The translations under genes and the position numbers were made by a program. Shown in pieces: positions 29,737 to 37,642 of a DNA stretch of 64,000 bases. A model generated the notes under the pieces. That model was not told the origin of the DNA. It did no database searches and worked only from the letters and a program-made list of their open reading frames with translations. The DNA is from Pseudovibrio exalbescens DSM 16456. Lineage in GTDB: Bacteria; Pseudomonadota; Alphaproteobacteria; Rhizobiales; Stappiaceae. The stretch is taken from positions 1 to 64,000 of the forward strand of contig NZ_AUGS01000014.1 in the NCBI RefSeq assembly GCF_000422785.1, written 5' to 3'. Numbering within the stretch: the first letter of the stretch is position 1; every line of letters begins with the position of its first letter.

Positions 29737-30627
29737 CTACTCGAAATCCTGATAGGACAGCTGGGAGGCATCACGGGGAGAGACGCCGAAGAACCGCTTG
29801 AACTCTCTACTGAACTGAGCGGCGCTATCATATCCAACCTTGAGACCAGCCTGACCGGCGCTCTCACCATGACGGACGATCAGAGCCTTGGCCTTGGTGA
29901 GACGTACCTTTTTGATGTACTGCAGCGGCGCATCTGACACTGTTTTCTTGAAGGCGCGATGGAAGGCAGAAACGCTCATGCCGGACAAATGTGCCAAATC
30001 CTCGATCTGAATGCGCTCTGCGTAGTGATGATTGATGTGCTCCACGGCCTTCATCAGTCGGTTGCTTGTCGTATCGCGGGTGGCAAAGGCGCGCAAATTG
30101 CTGCCGGCCTGCGTGTGCAGGATCCAGTAGAAGATCTCGCGCAACAGACTTGCACCGAGCATGTGGCAGTGGGAAGGTTCTCCAAGGATTGCGGCCAAGC
30201 GATCCAGCGCACTACGGATTTGAGGTGTCATCGGAAACGTGGAGACGCCGAGATCGTCAGCCTTGGCGGTGGCTTGAGCTGGCAGGGCATCCATCTCATC
30301 CAGCAATGTGCGCAATTGCGCCAGATCGAGCCTTATATGAATGCCCCGCAAAGGGGCTTGCGGGCTGCAAAACGCCTCACACGCTATGGGATAGGGGGTG
30401 GCTACCAACAAGCCTTGATCGGGTCCGTACTCAAACCGGGCATTATTGAACACGCCTGCTTTTCGTCCGGACAAAACAAAGGTTACACCCACTTCGTAAA
30501 GCATGGGGGACTTTTGCTGTGCCTCGGAAATGCGAAACACCGATACGCCCTCCAGCGGTGTGCGATGGGCGCCATCGCGTTGGACCTGCTCGAAGATGGA
30601 ATATGGCTCTTGGGCTCTTGTGATCAC
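29737..30627 (-). CDS. AraC-family regulator (YqhC-like)
   Basis: A 296-residue regulator. The N-terminal AraC_N cupin-like domain begins TPLEGVSVFRIS, and the C-terminal pair of HTH motifs lies at about residues 200-290 (IQIEDLAHLSGMSVSAFHRAFKK and SAAQFSREFKRFFGVSP). E. coli YqhC belongs to the same group and activates yqhD in response to aldehydes. Here too the gene is divergent from a YqhD-type dehydrogenase. The start is uncertain: GTG at 30627 fits the family length, while ATG at 30756 would add 43 residues. Confidence 0.8.
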   Translation of the reverse strand: MITRAQEPYSIFEQVQRDGAHRTPLEGVSVFRISEAQQKSPMLYEVGVTFVLSGRKAGVFNNARFEYGPDQGLLVATPYPIACEAFCSPQAPLRGIHIRLDLAQLRTLLDEMDALPAQATAKADDLGVSTFPMTPQIRSALDRLAAILGEPSHCHMLGASLLREIFYWILHTQAGSNLRAFATRDTTSNRLMKAVEHINHHYAERIQIEDLAHLSGMSVSAFHRAFKKTVSDAPLQYIKKVRLTKAKALIVRHGESAGQAGLKVGYDSAAQFSREFKRFFGVSPRDASQLSYQDFE

Positions 30628-30969
30628 GGGGACAAATCTCCAACTCAGATACAGAGATGACACAGGCGTAACAAGAATTGCAATAAAAATGGCCGCGTTG
30701 GCAGGATCGTGCAAATCTACGGCAGGATTCTCTATCGCGATTCCGGAGGGGATCATTTAGGTTTTCCATGGAGATTGTGAGAAAAGGACGCTTTGTAACA
30801 GGGGTGTCACAAGTATCCTCCTGGAACATTCAATCAGTATGGATGAAAAAAAGATTTTGTGCCTGGCAGAAATGATACAGTTCATCACGCCAGTTCTCTA
30901 CACACATGGATTTGTCGACTTTCTGCTCTGGGCAAATCGAGACACACTTCAGAACTAAGGATATCGAAA

Positions 30970-32118
30970 ATGGAGTTTTCCTACTCAAATCCCACAGTGA
31001 TTCATTTTGGGAAGGGCAAGATTGCCAGTGTTTCCAAAGCTGTACCCAAGGATCTGAAAGTTCTCGTCATCTACGGCGGCGGCTCGATCAAACGCAATGG
31101 CGTTTATGATCAGGTCACTGCTGCACTGGCAGACCACGACTGGATCGAGTTTGCCGGTGTGGAGCCAAACCCTCGGGCGGAGACCCTGGATAAGGCTGTG
31201 GCGCTATGCAAGGATCAGAATGTCGGATTTGTTCTGGCCGTCGGTGGTGGATCCGTGATTGATGGCGCCAAGTACGTGGTCGCTGCGGCCAAATATGACG
31301 GAAATGGATGGGATATTCTGGAGGGCAAGCACAAGGTGCGTGATGCCCTGCCTTTGGGTGCCGTTCTGACCATCCCGGCCACTGGATCGGAGTCCAACAT
31401 TGGCGCGGTCATTACCCGCGGTGAAACCCATGACAAGCTGCCGTTCATGTCGCCGGCAGTACGGCCGCTATTTGCCGTCATGGATCCGGATGTGATGAAA
31501 ACGTTGCCGGAGCGCCAACTGGTGAACGGACTGGTGGATGCGTGGGTGCACACCTGCGAACAATACTTGACCCGATCTCACGGCGCGATGGTTCAAGATG
31601 GCTATGCCGAAGCGCTGTTGCGCACATTGAAGCACCTTGGTGACAACTTCGATGCGCGTGACTGTGATGAATGGCGTGAGAACCTGATGTGGGCGGCCAA
31701 CCAGGCGCTGAACGGACTGATTGGCGCGGGTGTGCCTCAGGACTGGGCAACGCACATGATTGGTCATGAGTTGACCGCGCTTTACGGCGTGGATCATGCG
31801 CGCTCACTTGCCATTGTGCAGCCCTCTCTCTTGCGTCACCAGATGGAGCATAAACGCGCCAAGCTGGAACAAATGGGCCAGCGTGTGTTTGAACTTGCTG
31901 GAGGCGATGACCTGGCCGAGCGCACAGTGGATGCCATTGAGGCGTTCTATGAAGCCCTCGGTGTGAAGACCCAACTGGTGGAACATGAGGGCGACAAGGC
32001 GGCTGCAATTGACAGGATTGTCGGACAGCTGGAACGCCACGGCATGGTGACATTGGGCGAGAACAAGGAAATCACGCTGGACCGCTCCCGGGAAATCTTG
32101 GAAAAAGCCGTCGCTTGA
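30970..32118 (+). CDS. yqhD: Iron-type NADPH-dependent alcohol/aldehyde dehydrogenase (YqhD-like)
   Basis: A 382-residue group III (iron-containing family) dehydrogenase. It has a nucleotide-binding YGGGSIKRNGVYDQV segment as in YqhD, the GGGSVIDGAKYV signature, and metal-binding residues in DAWVHTCEQY and HMIGHELTALYGVDHARS. YqhD reduces short-chain and reactive aldehydes to alcohols with NADPH. The ATG at 30970 follows ATATCGAAA, and the residues upstream are not family-like. It pairs with a divergent AraC regulator, as in E. coli, suggesting aldehyde detoxification. Confidence 0.9.
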   Translation: MEFSYSNPTVIHFGKGKIASVSKAVPKDLKVLVIYGGGSIKRNGVYDQVTAALADHDWIEFAGVEPNPRAETLDKAVALCKDQNVGFVLAVGGGSVIDGAKYVVAAAKYDGNGWDILEGKHKVRDALPLGAVLTIPATGSESNIGAVITRGETHDKLPFMSPAVRPLFAVMDPDVMKTLPERQLVNGLVDAWVHTCEQYLTRSHGAMVQDGYAEALLRTLKHLGDNFDARDCDEWRENLMWAANQALNGLIGAGVPQDWATHMIGHELTALYGVDHARSLAIVQPSLLRHQMEHKRAKLEQMGQRVFELAGGDDLAERTVDAIEAFYEALGVKTQLVEHEGDKAAAIDRIVGQLERHGMVTLGENKEITLDRSREILEKAVA

Positions 32119-32144
32119 GCGTTTGGCACGGGTGAAAACGGATG

Positions 32145-32174
32145 GGGCACTAGCGCATGCTGGTGCCCTTTTTT
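32145..32174 (+). terminator. Rho-independent terminator after yqhD
   Basis: GGGCAC (32145-32150) pairs with GTGCCC (32163-32168), extended by AGC/GCT within the loop, and six T residues follow (32169-32174). A clear intrinsic terminator 27 bases past the stop codon. Confidence 0.88.
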
Positions 32175-32274
32175 ATGGGCGGAAGCGCTTGGCTTGACCT
32201 GTGACCATTCACAGTGACTGGGAGCCGGCGTCTTGCCAACTGGAACCCAACCGTCAATCGCCAATCAGGACAGG

Positions 32275-32757
32275 ATGCTCGCCGCCATGCCATGGACCTT
32301 TGAAAGCAGTGAACACAAGTTTGTCGTAACCCAAGAAGTTGACGGCCTCAACGGCGCGTTTGATGGCGCTGAACCTGCGTCGAAGGTAAGTTATTCAGCG
32401 ACAATTTTCGTGCCCGAGAAAGTGACATTGCCGCCGGAAATGTGGGCACAGGATGGATACATGGTCACCAGTCCGACACAACAGGGCTTGGGATACATGC
32501 TGAGCTATGTCGCGGCCCGCCGCGCGTTGGCACAAGACCCGAAGGTGACAACGATTTTCGTGTCCTCCGGTAGTATTGAGGGCGGTGGGCAGGCCTTGAT
32601 TGGCAAGTTGGGTGGTGTCTTCAATCTGGATCAGGTTTTCGAACTGGATGAAGGCGGCACGGTCAAAGTCCCCGGCTATCTGATCTCTACAGAAACCATG
32701 GAAATCAAGGCCAAGGAGGGCTTCACTGGCAAAGGCTGGGTGCTCATCAGCGAATAG
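32275..32757 (+). CDS. Hypothetical protein, 160 aa
   Basis: I do not recognise this protein. It is a soluble, acidic protein without signal peptide or membrane segment. The first half has beta-strand character (KFVVTQEVDGL, KVSYSATIFVPEKVTL). A central helix AARRALAQDP is followed by a possible strand-loop VTTIFVSSGSIEGGGQ. It sits between the yqhD terminator and a convergent YbaK gene, so it is transcribed alone. Codon use is like that of its neighbours, which supports a real gene. A start at 32287 (MPWTFESS) is also possible. Confidence 0.6.
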   Translation: MLAAMPWTFESSEHKFVVTQEVDGLNGAFDGAEPASKVSYSATIFVPEKVTLPPEMWAQDGYMVTSPTQQGLGYMLSYVAARRALAQDPKVTTIFVSSGSIEGGGQALIGKLGGVFNLDQVFELDEGGTVKVPGYLISTETMEIKAKEGFTGKGWVLISE

Positions 32758-32765
32758 GGGACCTG

Positions 32766-33233
32766 TTAGCCCATTACATGGGCGCTGATTGCCTCCTTCA
32801 GCGCTTGCGGGTTGACCGCAAACACCGCATTGGGGGCTCCGGCCGCAGCCCAAACCAGATCATGTGTGAGAAGAGACGCGTCCATGTACACAGGGATCGG
32901 CGAGAGGTGCCCTAGGGGAGCAACGCCACCGATTGCGAACCCGGTCACCTTGCGAACATGTCGAGCATCGGCGCGTGTGAGCGGTCCGCCGACGATTTGC
33001 GCGGCAGCCTCCAGATCAGCCTGACGATCTCCGGCAATGAGGAGCAGGACCAGTTCCTCGGTGTCTTCCCTCTGAAAAATGAGTGATTTGACGATCTGCC
33101 CGACGGTGCACTTGCAAGCTTTGGCAGCTTCTTCGGCTGTGCGTGTGCTCTCGGGCATGAGCGTGATGGTAATGTTGAGCCCAACTGCTGCGGCGGCCTC
33201 TGCGACGCGGTCTTTACTGCTTTGCTTCGCCAT
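32766..33233 (-). CDS. YbaK/EbsC-family aminoacyl-tRNA deacylase
   Basis: A 155-residue single-domain YbaK/ProX-like protein that probably hydrolyses mischarged aminoacyl-tRNAs in trans. Family elements are CKCTVGQIVKSLIFQ, LVLLLIAGDRQ, RKVTGFAIGGVAPLGH and the C-terminal VWAAAGAPNAVFAVNP. The invariant lysine is in IVKSL. Whether the substrate is Cys-tRNAPro or another cannot be read here. The ATG at 33233 follows GGGGGAAGAG and was preferred over one 5 codons upstream. Its 3' end meets the convergent gene with only 8 bp between. Confidence 0.88.
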   Translation of the reverse strand: MAKQSSKDRVAEAAAAVGLNITITLMPESTRTAEEAAKACKCTVGQIVKSLIFQREDTEELVLLLIAGDRQADLEAAAQIVGGPLTRADARHVRKVTGFAIGGVAPLGHLSPIPVYMDASLLTHDLVWAAAGAPNAVFAVNPQALKEAISAHVMG

Positions 33234-33325
33234 GCACTCTTCCCCCACTCCGGTTTGACCATGACTACTGAATAATCAGCGGCAGATGCGACCACAAGCC
33301 CGATTGGTTGAGATTATCGCAAGTT

Positions 33326-34600
33326 TTAAAAGGCCTCAGAGCGCCCCTCAGCGCTGCACCAGACAAGGAGTGCATAAAGAAGGGCCGTTCCAAGAGCGCT
33401 CCAGAAAGTGTAACCCACGGCAATACCCATCATGCCCCAGTGATTAACGGCAACTGGGGCCGTGGCTGCAGATCCGATGAGGCAAGCGACCATAACCAGA
33501 GATGGGGCACGGTGCTGTCCGTGCATGGCAAGCAGCGCTGAGGCTGGCCCGAACACACCTCGAAAGAAAATTACCGAGCACACCACGAGGAGCACCGAAA
33601 GAGCCTCTTCAAACGCAGGTCCAAACAGACCCAGCACCCATTCACCCAGAAGGGCGCAGCCGAAAAGAATCCCAAGGCCATAAAGCGCACCAAGGCCTTG
33701 CATCTGCAAAATGCCCTTTTTGGTGCTCAAGCCTTTGGTGTGGTCTTCATAGATCCGAGGCAATAGAAGCATGTAGAGGGCGCGCATCCCAAACCCGGCT
33801 AGGGAGCGCAGACGAAAGCAGATGTGCAGCATCGCAACTTGTCTTGCCGGCAACAGCAACAGCCCTGCAAGAAGGATCTGCACTTCGATAAAAAAGTCCC
33901 AAACCAGCGTGGTCACGACCCACGGTGGGGCGGAACGGCGCCACTCTTTCTTCTCCGAAAGATCGGGCACAGTGTTGCCTATCGGAATAAAACGGCGGAA
34001 GAACCATAGGCTTGTGAACAGTGCGACGCCATTGGCAACTGCATATACAACGAACAAGCCTGTCGCTCCGTTCGGCCAGCCGAAGGTTGCTGCCAATAGT
34101 AGCCCTGCAGTAAGGAGCAGAGGACGCAGGGCCACTTCGGGAAGTGCAGCCCGGATTTGCTGATCAAATGCCACCAACACCGCACCAAAGAACGTGACAG
34201 ATGCAATGCAATAGGCTGAGATCGCCAAGAGCGATGCAGTGACCCACAAACTGTCCCCCGAAAGAGGTGTGGCCCAGAAGAGATATGCAACGCCAAGCGG
34301 AAGTACCAGCACCGTCATCAGAGCCCTGAGCTGGCTTGTCTCCCGGTACAGGCCGTACAGCTTGGCGATGTGATCGGTTGTCTTGAACCGGGAGGACAGT
34401 ACCGTGGCAATGGACGCAAACCCAAGGCCAATGAGTTGGGCCATGACCGCGTTGGCCGCAAGCAGTACGGAGAAGAGGCCCAGCACCTCGCCAGACCACA
34501 CTCTGGCTATTACCAGATTGGCAGCGAACATCAACACCGAGCCCATAAGGCGCAGAGTGAAAAGCGAACCGAAACGCTGCAACAAAGTGATGAGGCTCAT
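33326..34600 (-). CDS. Polysaccharide biosynthesis flippase (Wzx-like)
   Basis: A 424-residue multispanning protein of the MOP superfamily with about twelve hydrophobic helices. It opens with SLFTLRLMGSVLMFAANLVIARVWSG, typical of Polysacc_synt flippases that move lipid-linked glycans across the inner membrane. It is the last gene of a five-gene operon; its ATG lies 3 bases after the stop of the FemAB-like gene. The partners suggest that it exports an amino-acid- or acyl-modified glycan, but no glycosyltransferase is encoded beside it. The substrate is unknown. Confidence 0.85.
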   Translation of the reverse strand: MSLITLLQRFGSLFTLRLMGSVLMFAANLVIARVWSGEVLGLFSVLLAANAVMAQLIGLGFASIATVLSSRFKTTDHIAKLYGLYRETSQLRALMTVLVLPLGVAYLFWATPLSGDSLWVTASLLAISAYCIASVTFFGAVLVAFDQQIRAALPEVALRPLLLTAGLLLAATFGWPNGATGLFVVYAVANGVALFTSLWFFRRFIPIGNTVPDLSEKKEWRRSAPPWVVTTLVWDFFIEVQILLAGLLLLPARQVAMLHICFRLRSLAGFGMRALYMLLLPRIYEDHTKGLSTKKGILQMQGLGALYGLGILFGCALLGEWVLGLFGPAFEEALSVLLVVCSVIFFRGVFGPASALLAMHGQHRAPSLVMVACLIGSAATAPVAVNHWGMMGIAVGYTFWSALGTALLYALLVWCSAEGRSEAF

Positions 34601-34603
34601 TAT

Positions 34604-35719
34604 CTAGCGCCCAATTCGCGATCTGATGACAGACAGAGCTCGATCTGACCGCTGCTTGGCCCGTCGCAAACCAAAAATGCCCTTTGCTATAAGGGCGGCC
34701 TTAATGCCAGCACTGAAGTGATGGTCCTCCGGGCACTCAAGCAACGCGCCCGTTTTGCCAATGAAACCGCTTTTGAACTGATGAAGGCCTGCATCAAGGT
34801 CGTTGCCGCCAAGGTCATACCATTTGACCTTGGGGTCGGCGCAAAGCTGTGCCACCACCGCCCAGTGGAGCGCATAACCAGCGCGCAATGACAATGCATC
34901 GTCGCTTGTTGCACCGTAAAGATAAGCAGCGGTGTCGCCGCAGTGGTGGATGATACCTGCAGCGCAGAGCTTTCCCTTGTGGGCCACCTGCACAAACATG
35001 GGTTGTAGTGTTGCCGGTGCGGCCTTGCAGAACGCGGGCAATGTGGCAATGGCCGAGTGGTCTGCGAAGCCTTTGCGAGACAGCATTTCTTTATAAAGCG
35101 TCATGAAGGGTGCAAGGCCCTCTTCTGCCCTGGTTACATGAATGCTAAAGGGGTTCTTTTCGGCCTTCTTTAGATTGTAGCGCCATTTCTGCGAAAGCGA
35201 TTGGCGCAGGTCGTAAAGACTCTGATCGACGTTCACAAAGTAGCGCGCCGGTGCAGGGAGCTTTTCCCCTCGCTCGAAGCCAAGCCGCACCAACGTCTCA
35301 ACAGTACGATCCGTCAAAAAGGGCTCTGCCCGTGGCATCACGGTGAGATGCAGACCACGCTGGTCACACAGCTCTTCCCGAAGCGCGGTGAGGATGGCGG
35401 CAAGCCGCGCTGGGTCTGCGGTTTCACCCGGTTTGCGCCAAACCGGCCCCCATTTCATGATCGCTAGGCCACTGCCAATTACCGGCATTTTCAAGAGGAC
35501 CACGCCCGCGCCGCCGAGGGTTGTTTCGCCCTCTACGACCTTAAAAAAGGTGCAACGTTCTGCGCCCCAACGGGCCTTGAGAAACGCAGAGGACTGCTCA
35601 TGCAAGGCATCTTCGAAGGTGCCAAGAAGGGCATCCCATTCGGATGGACAGACCTCTGACAGTTCTATGGCACTGTCCTGAGGAAGCGCCTGCACGGTTT
35701 GCAAGGCAACGGAACTCAT
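34604..35719 (-). CDS. FemAB-like GNAT-fold acyl/aminoacyl transferase
   Basis: A 371-residue protein with two GNAT-like lobes as in FemX/FemA, the tRNA-dependent enzymes that add amino acids to peptidoglycan precursors. Features include LYDLRQSLSQKWRYNLKKAEKNPFSI, which resembles the substrate-proximal region, and the late segment YLYGATSDDALSLRAGYALHWAVVAQLCADPKVKWYDLGGND, the family hallmark in the second lobe. Its ATG overlaps the stop codon of the ATP-grasp gene (ATGA), so translation is coupled. It may attach an amino acid or acyl group to a glycan or lipid carrier, but the acceptor is unknown. Confidence 0.82.
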   Translation of the reverse strand: MSSVALQTVQALPQDSAIELSEVCPSEWDALLGTFEDALHEQSSAFLKARWGAERCTFFKVVEGETTLGGAGVVLLKMPVIGSGLAIMKWGPVWRKPGETADPARLAAILTALREELCDQRGLHLTVMPRAEPFLTDRTVETLVRLGFERGEKLPAPARYFVNVDQSLYDLRQSLSQKWRYNLKKAEKNPFSIHVTRAEEGLAPFMTLYKEMLSRKGFADHSAIATLPAFCKAAPATLQPMFVQVAHKGKLCAAGIIHHCGDTAAYLYGATSDDALSLRAGYALHWAVVAQLCADPKVKWYDLGGNDLDAGLHQFKSGFIGKTGALLECPEDHHFSAGIKAALIAKGIFGLRRAKQRSDRALSVIRSRIGR

Positions 35720-36963
35720 GAACGTGCCTCCCGATCAGTTTCGGTTGTCTGTCTCTGTCGTCGAAGCGCATGCTTTAATCGTCGTTTGATGCCGGATAGC
35801 GAAGGCAACATGCGCCAACATGTGACTAAAGCCGGCAGGGGGTCTTTCCAGCTCCAGATCATGTGAAGATTTCCGCGAAATACACTGGCCAGGGCGGTGC
35901 CAAAGCGCTTCAGCATGGTGCCAATGCCGATCTCACCCCGCATCTGTGCCACAATGGCTGCCAGCACCTCCCCCGACACCCAGAGGTAGCGGATGCCTCT
36001 GCGCCCCTCAACGGGCTGCGTATCCACCGGCACTCCCAGTGCTTTTTCCATGAGCAAGGGGCCGAGTGCCAGGCCCGCTCTCTCTGGCACATTCAGGTTG
36101 CCAGCAATACGGGCGTTGATTTCCAGAAAACTGATTGCTCCCGTGGTCTCATCGACCAGATACTGGGCGCACCCGATGCCGTCATAGGCCAAATCAGCCA
36201 CAAGGCGCTCGGTGTAGCTGCGCAAAGGCATTAACGGTGTAATGGTCTCGCCCTCAACAGCGAGCCCCGTGCCATCCGGGCTGTCCGTGCGCAGGACCAC
36301 CGCCTGTACATGACGGGTCAGCTTGCCGTTTTCAGCAGCAAAGTAAAGGTTGTAGCGCCGCCCACTAAAGTGCTGTTGCAGTACCAATGCGCTGGTTCTG
36401 TTCTGCCAGAGCGTGAGCACATCGTCCAGCGCCTCGGGGCTGGTCAAGGTAACGGCTTTCTTGCCGCCAAGTCGCTTCGTGGAGTGTTCAGGCCGTACAA
36501 CCAGCGGGAAACCAAGCTGAGCTGCGGCGTCTCGCAAGTCTTGCTCGCAATGGGCAAGGGCAAAGGGCGCACACGGCACATCGAGGCGCAGGCACTGCTG
36601 CATCATGCCAACCTTGTCCAGACAGGCAGAGACAATTTCCGGGTCCATCATGGCAATAGGGGCAAGTGCTTCCACTCGTCTGCGGTGGCGCACGAAGCAG
36701 GTAACGAACTCCTCAGAGACTGGATAGAGCAGCGTCACCTGATTTTGATCTACATACCTTCCAAGCGCGGCTAGAAATGCATCTTCGTCTTTTTCAAGTG
36801 GCGGGTGGTCCCAGCTTTCGCGGCAAAACCGGCTGAACTCGGCACCGCCATCACTACCTTCCAACCCCACAATCATGTGGTGCCCGGCAGCGCCCAGTGT
36901 GCGCACCAGCGTTAACGTTGGCCGGTAATTGCCAAGTAGCAGAATCCGTTGTTTCTCAATCAT
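35716..36963 (-). CDS. ATP-grasp carboxylate-amine ligase
   Basis: A 415-residue ATP-grasp enzyme that should join a carboxylate and an amine via an acyl phosphate. The N-terminal Rossmann-like lobe begins RILLLGNYRPTLTLVRTLGAAG. The ATP-binding region includes GFPLVVRPEHS and GGKKAVTLTS. The metal and phosphate ligands are in CAQYLVDETTGAISFLEINARI, with glutamate and N-x-R as in carbamoyl phosphate synthase-like and PylC-like ligases. The start at 36963 overlaps the stop of the membrane-protein gene by 8 bp. With the FemAB-like gene next to it, amide bond formation on a cell-surface molecule is a reasonable inference. The substrate is unknown. Confidence 0.86.
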   Translation of the reverse strand: MIEKQRILLLGNYRPTLTLVRTLGAAGHHMIVGLEGSDGGAEFSRFCRESWDHPPLEKDEDAFLAALGRYVDQNQVTLLYPVSEEFVTCFVRHRRRVEALAPIAMMDPEIVSACLDKVGMMQQCLRLDVPCAPFALAHCEQDLRDAAAQLGFPLVVRPEHSTKRLGGKKAVTLTSPEALDDVLTLWQNRTSALVLQQHFSGRRYNLYFAAENGKLTRHVQAVVLRTDSPDGTGLAVEGETITPLMPLRSYTERLVADLAYDGIGCAQYLVDETTGAISFLEINARIAGNLNVPERAGLALGPLLMEKALGVPVDTQPVEGRRGIRYLWVSGEVLAAIVAQMRGEIGIGTMLKRFGTALASVFRGNLHMIWSWKDPLPALVTCWRMLPSLSGIKRRLKHALRRQRQTTETDREARS

Positions 36964-37642
36964 CTGCGTCCTCTGCTTTGGTTTGGAAAAGATCCACAAG
37001 CAACAGATAAACCGTCATCAGGTGAAAGCCCGCCCAACACACAATGCCGAAGAACTTGGCGCTGTCCTCGAGATAAACCAGTCCCGGTGAGAGGCTGTGA
37101 AACACCTGGTCCACGCCAAGAGACAGTGCAAGACCGAACGCGCCCAGACCGAGCACCCACCACTCCTGCGAGAAGATCAATCGCCAGTTCATTGCCCCAT
37201 AAAGCAGCGCCAGCGCAGCGGTTGCAGCAAGGACCACGGGTTGCGGCAGGCCAAGAGAAGGTAATACCAACTCGTGCAACAGGAATGCGTCGTCGAGCGC
37301 CAACCATCCGGTCAGAACGCAGGCGGATGCAGTAAAGCGCAGGGCCTGACGCGGCGCTTTTCCCTTGAAAAGACAGAGGGCGGCGATGAGGCACACCGCT
37401 GCCGTGCCCGACCACAGCATGATGCCCAGATTGGAGATGAAGCCATAGTAGACATGGCAGCAATCACCGGAGAGTTCCGCTGCTGTGAGTGCATCAAGGA
37501 ACATCCATTTGGGCTCCGCCCACGGCTGCAGGAAGACTGCGCCAAGCAATGAGCCGGGAAAACCAATAAGCAGTCCTGCAAAAAGCAGTTTTGCCCTGCT
37601 TGGAAGAGGCCCCCAAAAGCCCGAGGAAAGCGGCAGGTTCAT
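36956..37642 (-). CDS. Uncharacterised polytopic membrane protein
   Basis: A 228-residue inner-membrane protein with about six helices. A notable charged motif lies inside the hydrophobic stretch near residue 115: LALDDAFLLHELVLP, with D-D and H-E spaced as in membrane-embedded metal sites. Further polar residues include DQVFH near residue 180. I recall such DD-x4-HE proteins beside polysaccharide genes but know no function. It is embedded in the operon: its ATG overlaps the upstream stop (ATGA) and its own stop overlaps the ATP-grasp start. Confidence 0.75.
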   Translation of the reverse strand: MNLPLSSGFWGPLPSRAKLLFAGLLIGFPGSLLGAVFLQPWAEPKWMFLDALTAAELSGDCCHVYYGFISNLGIMLWSGTAAVCLIAALCLFKGKAPRQALRFTASACVLTGWLALDDAFLLHELVLPSLGLPQPVVLAATAALALLYGAMNWRLIFSQEWWVLGLGAFGLALSLGVDQVFHSLSPGLVYLEDSAKFFGIVCWAGFHLMTVYLLLVDLFQTKAEDADD

